Positions 28,601-35,996 are shown, counted from the stretch's first letter. The stretch is 64,000 bases of DNA from Bradyrhizobium iriomotense (GCF_030160715.1 NZ_BSOW01000013.1:62001-126000), one strand, 5' to 3'. The notes: generated by a model not told the origin, from the letters alone. Translations and numbers: made by a program.

Positions 28601-28719
28601 AGCAGAACGCCGATACGCTGATCACGCTGGACGATCACGAGACGATCCTGCTCAAGAACGTGGCCGCAGGTAACCTGCACGCCGGCGATTTCATCGTCAC
28701 GAACCACGGCACGACGTAG
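19678..28719 (+). CDS. Giant FecR/VCBS/beta-helix protein with type I secretion C-terminus
   Basis: A 3013-residue acidic, Thr/Gly/Asp-rich protein in which I saw no Cys. Order of modules: N-terminal domain (1-120); Ala-rich linker (AAAA at 123-126); FecR-like domain (about 130-300: 'NGDNVEKGDVLSTGADSTLG', 'VTFIDGTVFGLSSNARMVLN', 'TPVATMGIRGTAVL'); two VCBS/cadherin-like units (about 390-690); a 'WKDAANWETGTVP' module opening a long beta-helix (about 690-2120) built from 'TNTGTIEV.GG.L' rungs, with two 161-residue tandem units near 1525 and 1686; two more VCBS-type units (2120-2400); a second 'WNNDGNWSLGHVP' module and beta-helix (2438-2790); and a type I secretion end (2903-3013: 'LTGTSGKDVIFATDHSDTLI', 'GGGQDQFVFG', 'VYGFDTTQDKIDLRQFDTI'). 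The GTG at 19678 has no clear ribosome site; TTG at 19690 (MNYAGKFD) is an alternative. It probably acts as a surface adhesin or biofilm protein. Confidence 0.88.
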   Translation: MFPPLNYAGKFDAALSLDGQGLHSPAFHSPANGHVDSFSVSGHGNLPQGAFVVPDPNLLFHGDFKRAGVDLVLSNDGHDFVIHDYFKGEKRAAIASPDGAHLTGDIVNALAGNVQYAQAASGAAAAQVIGHITKLTGSATAVRNGVSIILNNGDNVEKGDVLSTGADSTLGVTFIDGTVFGLSSNARMVLNEMVYDPNGSSNSSLLSLVAGTITFVAGETAKHGDMKIDTPVATMGIRGTAVLTEISFSIPSGGGDPQPQANFQVLVEPDGTTGSYILFDKVTLLPIATVNQAGQMIQISGGNVSVTNALLSPDVQKLITDVFSLKFTDNNTNTKLTNNSTDSITQDGNLLLIKTASGATAQATFVNTVNTGNGQPTNTPDKPTTYSRIPGAPDARSLDLNGNVKTAFTLTELDNKTGDTADLDVISAKITFFDFNLGDRPTVKVNFASFAYHNAQHDDVTAGLSDLQKADILATEAKIAVVAASDNNNAGSATWTYSVPDNAFDFLAAGETLTLTYRVRVDNNFADLNETAFIDITITVTGTNDTPVITSSVPTITFEGGTSVPGGPLTSEVPTSGTLTFTDVDLTDTHKVSVKLTGATLPDGSTVPPGPLAAFEKAMSVAIDTDSTGTGDGIIDWSLADLPVYLADFIPKGEVLTLTYTVTITDSQGATTTQTITVTIKGTDSPAVVWVATAEAGSPPGGFWKDAANWETGTVPTISDDVIVITDQLHGLMPSYPVTIDEAAFAKSLTMNDFGGPPPEVINQSTLTIAGALNLSADSILTNSVGATISVGGKAEILDISVLTNSGTLTLAGGGDFAVGASITNAGTIELTGGTLNMLAELHNAGGTLTVDAGATLDVDGGTIDSGKLTIGGTLVLEGTSLLTHGELDNSGAVTVTGAVAFDKETVDNHQTIEIQADATLTLDQGTTVDNSSGTITVDDHGVLVLDQAEITGGTINNFSSTVGGTIDVTGDSSIDGGATLNKGTVTVESDVTLTLDDVTVSGTAITDNGILKVGSGKTLTLNGASIAGGKLNVSGTLSSSGASTITNSFITNNNVIEAIGGVLVLVATTSATITNAGTLQANGGELDVNGEAVTNTGTLAAINDGTLKLISTTVTNTGATVSVDAGSTLDLVGATIDGGTLTLSGTLVSTGISAIDSADITNTGTIDVTGGTLTIDPVVQHTITNQGLIEANGGELDITGDLIINTGTLEAINGGVLKLDTVKVTNTGGTVTVDGTSKLYLSGVEIDGGHLGNAGHLYSVKGSNTVTAGVTNTGTIEVQDGALDLAGGLSGAGALIIDNGATLELAGATAQTVTFAGGTDTLQLDNVAGQSFTGTIAGQSSAGGTFTVTGAGNITTASGDALDFTASGGTIAAPADILLTPTGSLTGAANGIFVTENGVGDISLTATKDITGLNGNGIWLRDSATGSGDITVTNLTGKAKGTGAGSEGVLVENLNAANDGDITIKQLGGAEGGAYGIDATTHGDGDIGIEAGSAVTGSSVYGIRARSYGAGSETVTTDADSVITSGSSGIVAVNRATSLDASADSTITVNAYGTINSGSSLNQSGNTPAGIQAGYTGDTTSSVANTDVNGSVTINNYANITSGGHAIHAYNYGNGDVTVSDGAGTTVTGAVQGIRAQALSGGTGDVEVTVGANAHVTGTSGYAILAYSIDAGDIDVSLSSGDVLTSGSSGIVAVNYAHAVASAVGSTITVEAHGTIHSGKTLNNDDTTPGAIIAGYKPDGDSTFSSLVNGDVTVESDATITADAGFGIEAFTWGIGDVTVTTGETSSITAAGTAIGAFDHGGGDVSVTNEGSATGAVGLSALAAGAGDITIVNDGDLTGTSTVGIVTNSVGGTGSTHITNTGSVVGATGHAAIFVQQNATGTALIDNSGTIGPDDAGAVTSTTYAIVETGGHVTIDNTGDIDGNISVASATFNNEAGGTWTVSGSSFFGTLSTFSNAGEIDLHDGASISGADGAAFAITNSSAIESWGTTSISGAITNTGSIEIDSGTMTLFGSLSGAGSVTIDANATLDVKGTVAQTITFSGGGAELQIDTGSFGGSVAGFAATDKLDLSTITFDGGTTATYDAETGNLVVSDAYGHSITVKLVGDYSNAHFAGSDDGTGHTLITLNAANDAPSFKAAETSQSTSFSELADTTGAPSTTTDPAPAAIGTIHFTDVDLTDRPQATITDQTVTWLDTDQTTHLTLTADETTALEQALTLQQAGNHNNGAIGWTYSIPDGTLDFLGQGQTVTVVSTVTLNDQHGGTDTAQVTVTISGKNDAPTLDAATLASVGGGDTDPGGATVSDLFAGKFHDVDHGASLKAIAITADNATESQGTWQYEVAGTDQWVDIAGVSDSNALVLSPDTLIRFVPADGYSGTPGTLDVHALDDTYVGDITGASPVSIDITAAGIGHGGSSPASDLAASIGTEVTVPSSSNVDVWTGNVDQSWNNDGNWSLGHVPTAAETASVDTDSTVYLTLDHNGTAIGGLSLSAVTELDITGAGYNPEYESVDSYLLVNGALVNHGYIDVADAYLTASQHVVNTGTIDADGHYATVNFGNLPGSVIDNAGGTLEADDGGHISFFYNTINGGAIDLVGEDSVALLRASIVNGTTLTADASSYFEVLGTTTFNGSASAMSVDGDIHIDVSGKLVLEGTINDTGSVANHGVLVADTGATTILGDLTGSGIVQIMSASLELGGSSDSAIEFVGTSVGTLHLDSTSHFTGTVTGFSYGDNIDLAGIDPKNVSLVSTDSGLQVHYGSGDGDYFTITGEYDEAGFSQTSDGSGGTELVWSHQSPVIDTTHFTHVHDEATNTDTVMGLSVSGSSTETYTVTAETEGAKEGSGVTPSSLDGVSLDQVNTALHSVTYDPGATPPDTDMITFKVTDSLGASDTVNFIFDEGGSDPVTLTGTSGKDVIFATDHSDTLISGGGQDQFVFGPASTTDAVQHTVYGFDTTQDKIDLRQFDTINSVADLTITQQNADTLITLDDHETILLKNVAAGNLHAGDFIVTNHGTT

Positions 28720-28844
28720 CACGGGCCTCATTCTCCCGCTGTAGGTGCGGCAAAAAAACCTGAAGTCGTCGCTTGCGGCCATGGCCATTTGCCTCCTGAC
28801 GATCCAAGATCGAGCCCGATCGGGTACCGGGAAGTCCAACGGGC

Positions 28845-31073
28845 ATGAAGCGGCTCAAGATATGGCGGCGGTGGTTCGCGCGCAGGTTCGGCTATGCGCG
28901 GCTGGTCTGCCTTGCGCTGCTCGTCGGCTTCGCCGCCCTGCGCATCGCCGATCCGAGCCTGGTCGAGGAGCTTCGCGTCCGCACCTTCGACCATTACCAG
29001 GTCTGGGACTCCCGCAAGAAGACCGCAAGGCCCGTCGTCATCGTCGATATCGACGATCGGACGCTGAAGGCGGTCGGCCAGTGGCCGTGGCCGCGAACCA
29101 AGCTTGCCGACCTCGTCACGAACCTGACGCGGCTCGGTGCCGCCGCCATCGCCTTCGACGTGATGTTCCCGGAGCCCGATCGGCTCAATCCCGACATCGC
29201 GGTCGAAACCTTCCGTAACCTGGACGAGGCGACGCGCGACAAGCTGAAGGCGCTGCCGAGCAACGACCAGATGTTCGCCGAGGCGATGAAGCGTTCCCGC
29301 GTCGTGCTCGGCGAGACCGGCCTTCCGGTCAGCAACTCGGAGCTCGACAAGAAGCTTCCGCAGACTGGCCTCGCGACCTTGGGTGAGGAGCCGCATCGTT
29401 TCCTGTTCGAATTTCCCGGCCTGCTGCGAAACATCCCCGTTCTTGAGGCGGCCTCCGCCGGCCGCGGTCTGCTGACCATCAAGCCCGAGCGCGACGGCAT
29501 CGTCCGGCGGGCGCCGATGATCACGCAGGCCCAGGATGTGATCCTGCCATCGCTGAGTCTCGAAATGCTGCGCGTGGTGTCCGGCTCCGACACCATGCTG
29601 GTCAAGACCGATCGCGAAGGCATTCGCAGCGTCGGCGTGAAGGGTTTTTCGATCCCGACCGACAAGAACGGTCAGCTCTGGGTGCATTTCGCCCCGCAGG
29701 ATCCCTCGATCTACGTGCCGGCGGTTGACGTGCTGGAAGGGCGGGTTGCTTCGGACAGGGTCGCGCAGCGGCTGGTGCTGATTGGCACCTCGGCAGCAGG
29801 GCTGAATGACATCAAGACGACGCCGGTTGATCCCGCCATGCCCGGCGTCGAGATCCACGCCCAGGTGCTGGAAAGCGCGCTGACCGGCTCGATCATCTCG
29901 CAGCCGAACTACGGCATCGCGCTCGAGTTCTTCGCCGCAATGATCATGGGCGTCCTCGTGATCATCTTTGCGCCGAAGTTCGGGCCCGTCACGCTGGTCG
30001 GCGTCGGCGCGCTGTTCGCTTCAGTGCTGATCGGCTTCTCCTGGTACTATTATGTGCGCTATCGCCTCTTGATCGATCCCACCTATCCGCTGCTCTCGAC
30101 CACCGCGATCTATTTGACGCTGATCTTCGCAAGCTTCGTCCGCGAGCAGCAGCAGCGCAAACAGATCCGCGGCCATTTCGCGCAATACTTGTCGCCCGTT
30201 CTGGTCGAGCAGATGGCGCAGTCTCCGGAAAAGGTGGTGCTCGGTGGCGAGGAGCGCCAGATGACGATCATGTTCTCCGACGTGCGCGGCTTCACCACGA
30301 TCTCGGAGAGCTACAAGCACGATCCGCAAGGGCTGACCGCGCTGATGAACCGCTTCCTGACGCCACTCACCAATGCCATCCTCGCGCGCAAGGGCTATGT
30401 CGACAAGTACATGGGCGACGCCATCATGGCGTTCTGGAACGCGCCGCTCGACGACAAGCAGCACGAGATCAACGCCTGCGAGGCGGCGATCGACATGCTG
30501 GAGAAGATCGACGAGGTGAACAAGGAGCGCGAGGAAGAGGCCGCCGAGGGCGGCCACGTCTACATTCCGCTCAATGTCGGCATCGGCCTCAACACCGGTG
30601 TTGGCGTGGTCGGCAATATGGGCTCGGACCTCAAGTTCAACTATTCGGTGCTCGGCGACAGCGTCAACCTGGCCTCGCGCCTGGAAGGGCAGACCAAGGA
30701 GTACGGTTTTCCGATCATTGTCGGCTCGAAGACCGCGCTCGCTGCCAAGGACAAGTTCGCCATCCTCGAGCTCGACTTCATCATGGTGAAAGGGAAGACC
30801 GAGCCGGAGGTGATCTATGCGGTCGCCGGCCGCGAGGACGTGATGCATTCGGGAGCCTTCCAGCGCCTGCGCAATATCACCATCGAGATGCTCGCCTGCT
30901 ACCGCAGCCGCGACTGGCAGGGCGCGCTGGACGCGATCGAGCGCGGCCGCAGGAGCGAGGACGCCGACACGCTGGAGAAGCTGTTCCGTCTCTACGAGGC
31001 GCGCATCAGGAACTACCAGGCCAACCCGCCGCCGGACGACTGGAACGGCGCCTACGCGCTGCTGACGAAGTAG
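28845..31073 (+). CDS. CHASE2-domain class III adenylate cyclase
   Basis: A 742-residue membrane protein. One N-terminal membrane helix (about 15-35) leads into an extracytoplasmic CHASE2 sensor ('RPVVIVDIDDRTLKAVGQWP', 'AAAIAFDVMFPEPDRLNPD'). Three membrane segments follow (about 365-430), then a cytosolic cyclase domain with both metal Asp residues: Asp479 in 'IMFSDVRGFTTISESY' and Asp525 in 'YVDKYMGDAIMAFWNAP'. The transition-state motif is in 'NYSVLGDSVNLASRLEGQTK', and 'IMVKGKTEPEVIYAV' matches the purine-specifying Lys strand. It should turn an external signal into cAMP. It begins 125 bases after the giant adhesin gene on the same strand, so the two may be co-expressed. The ligand is unknown. 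Confidence 0.9.
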   Translation: MKRLKIWRRWFARRFGYARLVCLALLVGFAALRIADPSLVEELRVRTFDHYQVWDSRKKTARPVVIVDIDDRTLKAVGQWPWPRTKLADLVTNLTRLGAAAIAFDVMFPEPDRLNPDIAVETFRNLDEATRDKLKALPSNDQMFAEAMKRSRVVLGETGLPVSNSELDKKLPQTGLATLGEEPHRFLFEFPGLLRNIPVLEAASAGRGLLTIKPERDGIVRRAPMITQAQDVILPSLSLEMLRVVSGSDTMLVKTDREGIRSVGVKGFSIPTDKNGQLWVHFAPQDPSIYVPAVDVLEGRVASDRVAQRLVLIGTSAAGLNDIKTTPVDPAMPGVEIHAQVLESALTGSIISQPNYGIALEFFAAMIMGVLVIIFAPKFGPVTLVGVGALFASVLIGFSWYYYVRYRLLIDPTYPLLSTTAIYLTLIFASFVREQQQRKQIRGHFAQYLSPVLVEQMAQSPEKVVLGGEERQMTIMFSDVRGFTTISESYKHDPQGLTALMNRFLTPLTNAILARKGYVDKYMGDAIMAFWNAPLDDKQHEINACEAAIDMLEKIDEVNKEREEEAAEGGHVYIPLNVGIGLNTGVGVVGNMGSDLKFNYSVLGDSVNLASRLEGQTKEYGFPIIVGSKTALAAKDKFAILELDFIMVKGKTEPEVIYAVAGREDVMHSGAFQRLRNITIEMLACYRSRDWQGALDAIERGRRSEDADTLEKLFRLYEARIRNYQANPPPDDWNGAYALLTK

Positions 31074-31117
31074 TGGTGCATGTAGAAGTGGTTTGCTGGC
31101 GCCTCAAACTTGGTGTT

Positions 31118-31137
31118 GTCCTGGCTTTCGCCAGGAC
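31118..31137. repeat. Short hairpin between convergent genes
   Basis: GTCCTGGC tttc GCCAGGAC: a perfect 8-bp stem with a 4-base loop, placed between the cyclase stop (31073) and the convergent binding-protein stop (31169). The same motif reappears at both ends of the element at 47567-47695. It may serve as a bidirectional terminator. Confidence 0.6.
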
Positions 31138-31168
31138 GACGGCGCAGTGATTGGCGAGGTCGGTCCCC

Positions 31169-32764
31169 TCACTCCACCCCGATCGTCGTCAGATCCTGGA
31201 ACCAGTGCTGCGCCTGCACGAACTGCTTGATCTTGGGCGACAGCGCATGCGGGTTGGTGTCGTGGACGACCCAGACCAGCACGGCATCGTCGACGATCTC
31301 TGCATGCGCCTGCGCCAGCAGCTCGTCCTGTCTGGCGGTGTCGAATGTCTGCTTGGCTTCGTCGATCAGCGCATCGACCTTCGGATTCTTGTAGCCGCCC
31401 CAGTTGACGCCGACCGGCGCGATCTGGCCCGAGTGGAAGAAGCGCACGATGGCATAGAGCGGGTCGGAGGTGACGTAGGCGATGTTGTTGGCGGTGATGC
31501 CGGTGTTCATCTCGTCGGCCGCGCCCTTGCGCCAGTGGGTGTAGAGCGTCTCGAGCTCGACGACCTTGAAGTCAACGTCGATGCCGATTTCCTTGAAACT
31601 CTGCTGCAGGAATTCGTTCATCGGCAGTGACAGCATCTGGCCGGTGCCGCCCTGCGCGATGATGAAGGTGGTCTTGAGCGGCTTGTCCTTGCTGTAGCCG
31701 GCCTCCTCGACCAGCTTCTTCGCGGCGGCGAGGTCGTACTTCAATTCAAAGGTCGGCTTGCCGAACCACGGGCTCGACGGGTCGACCTGGCCCTTCGCAG
31801 GCTTTGCAAGCCCGTTCATCAACCCGACGACGGCGTCGCGGTCGATCGCGAGATTGAGCGCCTTGCGCAGGCGGATGTCGGTCCAGGGCGAGCCCGGCAG
31901 CACGCTCAAATGATAATTCCACACATGCGGCGTGACGTTGTCGACGATCTTCATGCCGGCCGCTTTCAGCTGCGGCACGGCATCGGGGGCGGGCGTCTCG
32001 ATCAAATCGACTTGTCCGGCCAGCAGCGCGTTGGTGCGCGTCAGCGCTTCCGGCATCGGCACCAGCACGAGCTTGTCGACCTTCGGAATCCGCTTCTTGT
32101 TCCAATAGTCCGGATTCTTGGCTAGCTCGGCGAGTTCGCGCGGCACCAGCTTCGTCAACTTGAACGGGCCGGTGCCGGAGGGCTGGCTTGCGAACTTGTC
32201 CCAGTCTTTGCCGAGCTTCTCATATTGCGCCGGGCTCGACACCAGGAACCAGAGCATCTGATAAGGGAAGAAGGAATCCACCGTCTTGGTGGTGATCTCG
32301 ATCGTATCGTCGTCGATCTTGGCGTAGCTCGCGACCGAAGGCAGGCGGGTCTTTACCTGTGCGCTCTGCCGCTTGTCGAACTGCGGCGCCTTGTCGTTGA
32401 GCACCTTGTCGAGATTCCAGATCACCGCATCGGCGTTGAAGTCGCTGCCGTCGTGAAACTTCACGCCCTTGCGCAAGGTGAAGCGCCATTTGGTCTTGTC
32501 TGACTCATTGACCTTCCATTCGGTGGCGAGCCCCGGCACCAGCTTGCCCGGTCGGTCCGCGACGTCCATCTCCCACGCAACCAGTGGATCGTAGATCGTG
32601 TAGGCCGTGAACTGATAGGCGCCGGCGCCGCGATCGGGCTGGCCGGTGGTCAGCGGAATGTCCGCCATGGAGATTCCGTAACGCACCACGGTTTCGGCGT
32701 CCGCCGGGATTGCTGAGAACGCCAGCGCAAGGACGGCGAGACAGCTCAAGATTCGATTGCGCAT
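31169..32764 (-). CDS. Oligopeptide-type ABC binding protein (family 5), copy A
   Basis: A 531-residue periplasmic solute-binding protein with a Sec signal peptide (MRNRILSCLAVLALAFSAIP, cut near ADA-E). Family 5 hallmarks: 'PGLATEWKVNESDKTKWRFT', 'LRKGVKFHDGSDFNADAVIW', 'GTGPFKLTKLVPRE' and 'DIRLRKALNLAIDRDAVVGL'. It is divergent from copy B (32966-34624), with which it shares the same framework nearly end to end, so the pair is a duplication. The ATG at 32764 follows GGGAG. It probably feeds the same membrane/ATPase complex encoded from 34876 on, with a different ligand. Confidence 0.88.
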   Translation of the reverse strand: MRNRILSCLAVLALAFSAIPADAETVVRYGISMADIPLTTGQPDRGAGAYQFTAYTIYDPLVAWEMDVADRPGKLVPGLATEWKVNESDKTKWRFTLRKGVKFHDGSDFNADAVIWNLDKVLNDKAPQFDKRQSAQVKTRLPSVASYAKIDDDTIEITTKTVDSFFPYQMLWFLVSSPAQYEKLGKDWDKFASQPSGTGPFKLTKLVPRELAELAKNPDYWNKKRIPKVDKLVLVPMPEALTRTNALLAGQVDLIETPAPDAVPQLKAAGMKIVDNVTPHVWNYHLSVLPGSPWTDIRLRKALNLAIDRDAVVGLMNGLAKPAKGQVDPSSPWFGKPTFELKYDLAAAKKLVEEAGYSKDKPLKTTFIIAQGGTGQMLSLPMNEFLQQSFKEIGIDVDFKVVELETLYTHWRKGAADEMNTGITANNIAYVTSDPLYAIVRFFHSGQIAPVGVNWGGYKNPKVDALIDEAKQTFDTARQDELLAQAHAEIVDDAVLVWVVHDTNPHALSPKIKQFVQAQHWFQDLTTIGVE

Positions 32765-32965
32765 GACCAAGACTCCCAACGAAAAATCTGGAGCCGAACG
32801 TGCAATCTTGATGCCAGAATAGGCAGCGCAACACGTTCGCCGGCGCAGCATCACAAGGACTTGTCGTCGCAGGTGCAATTTGCAGAATAAGTTTCCCCGC
32901 TGGCATAGCCATTGCATACGTTTGCATCAAAAATAATCATCGAAAGCCGGAAAAGGATTGAGGCG

Positions 32966-34624
32966 ATGCTTATCGAAAAAACCACCCGCGCTGCATTGAT
33001 TGCGGCGCTGGCGCTCGCGACCGCGGCGGCCTGGCCGCGTGCGGCCAGTGCGGAAACCGTGCTGCGCATCGGCATGACCGCGGCCGATATTCCGCGCACG
33101 CTGGGCCAGCCCGATCAGGGGTTCGAAGGCAACCGCTTCACCGGCCTCACCATGTACGACGCGCTGACCATGTGGGACCTATCCTCGGCCGACAAGCCGA
33201 GCGTGGTGATCCCGGGGCTTGCGACCGAGTGGAAGGTCGACGACGCCGACAAGACCAAATGGACCTTCAAGCTGCGCCCCGGCGTCACCTTCCATGACGG
33301 CTCGCCGTTCAACGCCGATGCCGTGATTTGGAACGTCGAGAAAGTCTTGAAGCAGGACGCGCCGCAGTTCGATGCCAGCCAGGTCGGCGTCACCGCCTCG
33401 CGCATGCCGACGCTGGCCTCCGCGAAGAAGATCGACGACATGACGGTGGAGCTGACGACCAAGGAGCCCGACAGCTTCCTGCCGATCAACCTCACCAATC
33501 TCTTCATGGCGAGCTCGGCGAAGTGGCAGGCCTTGTATGACAAGGCCGAAGGCGCCGATGCCAAGGCGAAATCGCAAGCAGCCTGGGCGGCGTTCGCCAA
33601 GGACGCTTCGGGCACCGGCCCGTGGAAGATGTCGAGCTTCACGCCGCGCGAGCGGCTCGAGCTCGCCCGGAACGCGAGCTATTGGGACAAGGCCCGCGTG
33701 CCCAAGGTCGACAAGATGGTGCTGCTGCCGATGCCGGAAGCCAATGCGCGCACCGCGGCGCTCTTGTCCGGCCAGGTCGACTGGGTCGAGGCGCCGGCGC
33801 CGGATGCGCTGCCCGAGATCAAGCAGCGCGGCTTCGTGCTCTACACCAATGAAGAGCCGCATGTCTGGCCCTGGCAGTTCTCGCGCGTCGAGGGCTCGCC
33901 GTGGAACGACATCCGCGTGCGCAAGGCCGCAAATCTCTGCGTCGATCGCGAAGGCCTGAAGGATGGATTGCTCGCGGGTCTGATGGTGCCGGCGAGCGGC
34001 ACCTTCGAGCCCGGCCATCCCTGGCGCGGCAATCCGAGCTTCCAGATCAAGTACGACAAGCCGGCTGCGCAGAAGCTGATGCAGGAAGCCGGTTACGGTC
34101 CGAACAAGAAGCTCACCGTGAAGGTGCAGACCTCGGCGTCCGGCTCGGGCCAGATGCTGCCGCTGCCGATGAACGAATATCTCCAGCAGGCGCTCGCCGA
34201 ATGCTATTTCGACGTGCAGCTCGACGTGATCGAGTGGAATACGCTGTTCACGAACTGGCGGCGCGGCGTCAAGGATCCCAGCGCCAACGGCTCGAATGCG
34301 ACCAACGTCACCTATGCGGCGATGGATCCGTTCTTCGCGCTGGTGCGCTTCCTGCAATCGGGCATGGCGCCGCCGGTCTCGAACAATTGGGGTTTCATCA
34401 ACAATCCCAAATTCGATGAGCTCGTGAAGAAGGCGCGGCAGACGTTCGATCCCGCCGCGCGCGACACGGCGCTTGCCGAGCTGCACGCCGCATCCGTCGA
34501 CGACGCAGCCTTCCTCTACGTCGCCCACGACGTCGCCCCACGCGCCATGAGCCCGAAGGTGAAAGGCTTCGTGCAGCCCAAGAGCTGGTTCGTCGATTTC
34601 TCGCCGGTGTCGATGGTCCAGTGA
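32966..34624 (+). CDS. Oligopeptide-type ABC binding protein (family 5), copy B
   Basis: A 552-residue solute-binding protein with a signal peptide (MLIEKTTRAALIAALALATA, cut near ASA-E). It shows the same pattern as copy A: 'PGLATEWKVDDADKTKWTFK', 'LRPGVTFHDGSPFNADAVIW', 'GTGPWKMSSFTPRERLELAR', and 'DIRVRKAANLCVDREGLKDG'. Copy B has an insertion near residues 195-215 ('YDKAEGADAKAKSQAAWAAF') that copy A lacks. The ATG at 32966 has AAGGA and GAGG upstream. It is the first gene of the importer operon, although a repeat-filled 250-base gap precedes the permease, which would let the binding protein be made in excess. Confidence 0.88.
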   Translation: MLIEKTTRAALIAALALATAAAWPRAASAETVLRIGMTAADIPRTLGQPDQGFEGNRFTGLTMYDALTMWDLSSADKPSVVIPGLATEWKVDDADKTKWTFKLRPGVTFHDGSPFNADAVIWNVEKVLKQDAPQFDASQVGVTASRMPTLASAKKIDDMTVELTTKEPDSFLPINLTNLFMASSAKWQALYDKAEGADAKAKSQAAWAAFAKDASGTGPWKMSSFTPRERLELARNASYWDKARVPKVDKMVLLPMPEANARTAALLSGQVDWVEAPAPDALPEIKQRGFVLYTNEEPHVWPWQFSRVEGSPWNDIRVRKAANLCVDREGLKDGLLAGLMVPASGTFEPGHPWRGNPSFQIKYDKPAAQKLMQEAGYGPNKKLTVKVQTSASGSGQMLPLPMNEYLQQALAECYFDVQLDVIEWNTLFTNWRRGVKDPSANGSNATNVTYAAMDPFFALVRFLQSGMAPPVSNNWGFINNPKFDELVKKARQTFDPAARDTALAELHAASVDDAAFLYVAHDVAPRAMSPKVKGFVQPKSWFVDFSPVSMVQ

Positions 34625-34642
34625 GGCGAGCAGGCTGATAGG

Positions 34643-34807
34643 GCTCCCCTCCCCCTTGCGGGGAGGGGCTGGGGAAAGGGGGTTCACACGGGCGGTCCCT
34701 GTGTGGCCACCCCTCTCCCTAGCCCTCCCCGTCGCAAGTCGGGCCTGCCCGACTTGCGCATTGATGATGCGCAACCGGGGTAAACTCCGGTTGCGTTGGG
34801 GAGGGAA
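34643..34807. repeat. CTCCC-type palindromic element with nested hairpins
   Basis: The left arm (CTCCCCTCCCCCTTGCGGGG) and right end (TTGGGGAGGGA) belong to the CTCCC-type element. Inserted in its right arm at 34731-34795 are two unrelated hairpins: a perfect 12-bp stem with a 2-base loop (34733-34758) and a 9-bp stem CGCAACCGG/CCGGTTGCG (34770-34795). It lies between the binding-protein and permease genes and may attenuate the downstream operon. Confidence 0.75.
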
Positions 34808-34875
34808 CCCTCGCATCGTGCGTCCCTCACTGTAGCCCGCGCGCCCAATCGTGCGACGTCACGTTAGGTAGTTCA

Positions 34876-35829
34876 GTGCTCGCCTATATCGCCAGACGCA
34901 TCGTCTACGTCATCCCGATCGTCATCAGCGTGGCGCTGGTGTGCTTCCTGCTGGTGCACATCACGCCGGGCGATCCGCTCGTCGCCGTGTTGCCGGCCGA
35001 TGCGTCGCAGGAGCTCGCGGCGCAGCTCCGCGCGGCCTACGGCTTTGACCGGCCGCTGCCGGTGCAGTTCGGCCTCTGGCTGCTCCGCGCGCTGCACGGC
35101 GATCTCGGCAACTCCATCGCGACGGGACGCCCCGTGCTTGCGGAGGTCATGCGCGCGGTCGGCAACACCGTGACGCTGGCGATTGCCGCCGCCATCATCG
35201 GCTTCACGATGGGGATCCTGCTTGGCCTGATTGCCGGCTATTTCCGCGAGACCTGGATCGACAAGCTCGCGACATCCTTTGCCATCGCCGGCGTCTCGGT
35301 GCCGCATTACTGGCTCGGCATGCTGCTCGTCATCATCTTCTCGGTCGAGCTGAACTGGCTGCCCGCGGTCGGTGCCGGCCCCGGCGGCTCCGGCGCATGG
35401 GCGTGGGACTGGGCGCATCTGCAATACCTCGTGCTGCCGGCGATCACGACGTCGGTGATTCCCATGGGCATCGTCACCCGCACCGTGCGCGCGCTCACCG
35501 GCGACATCCTCAGCCAGGATTTCGTCGAGGCCTTGCGCGCAAAGGGCCTGCGCGAAACCGGCGTGTTCCGCCACGTCATCAAGAATGCCGCGCCGACCGC
35601 GCTTGCCGTGATGGGCCTCCAGCTCGGCTACATGCTCGGCGGCTCGATCCTGATCGAAACCGTGTTCTCCTGGCCGGGCTCGGGCTTCCTGCTGAATTCA
35701 GCGATCTTCCAGCGCGACCTGCCGCTGTTGCAAGGCACGATCCTGGTGCTGGCGCTGTTCTTCGTCTTCCTCAATCTGCTGGTCGACATCGCGCAGGCCG
35801 CAATCGATCCACGCATCAAGCGGGGCTAG
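34876..35829 (+). CDS. Dpp/Opp-type ABC permease, B subunit
   Basis: A 317-residue inner-membrane permease with six helices. It has the N-terminal family signature 'IARRIVYVIPIVISVALVCF' followed by 'HITPGDPLVAVL', the periplasmic 'RAAYGFDRPLPVQFGLWL', and the coupling (EAA) loop 'DFVEALRAKGLRETGVFRHV' before 'IKNAAPTALAVMG'. The GTG at 34876 follows TTAGGTAG. It pairs with the C-subunit permease after a 216-base repeat-containing gap. Confidence 0.88.
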   Translation: MLAYIARRIVYVIPIVISVALVCFLLVHITPGDPLVAVLPADASQELAAQLRAAYGFDRPLPVQFGLWLLRALHGDLGNSIATGRPVLAEVMRAVGNTVTLAIAAAIIGFTMGILLGLIAGYFRETWIDKLATSFAIAGVSVPHYWLGMLLVIIFSVELNWLPAVGAGPGGSGAWAWDWAHLQYLVLPAITTSVIPMGIVTRTVRALTGDILSQDFVEALRAKGLRETGVFRHVIKNAAPTALAVMGLQLGYMLGGSILIETVFSWPGSGFLLNSAIFQRDLPLLQGTILVLALFFVFLNLLVDIAQAAIDPRIKRG

Positions 35830-35870
35830 CGGGATGAGTTTGAGCCCAGCTATGGCCGCGAAGGCAGTGC

Positions 35871-35996
35871 GCTCCCTCCCCCGCTTGCGGGGGAGGGTTG
35901 GGGAGAGGGTGTGTCCACAATCGAGAACCCCCAAGAGGAGAGAGCCCTCACCCGCGCCTTGGGCGCGACCTCTCCCGCAAGCGGGAGAGGTCGAGC
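35871..35996. repeat. CTCCC-type palindromic element
   Basis: Left hairpin CTCCCCCGCTTGCGGGGGAG, right hairpin CCTCTCCCGCAAGCGGGAGAGG, and inner palindrome CGCGCCTTGGGCGCG. It fills the gap between the two permease genes of the operon. Both arms are near-complementary to each other, so the whole element can also fold as one long stem. Confidence 0.75.
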
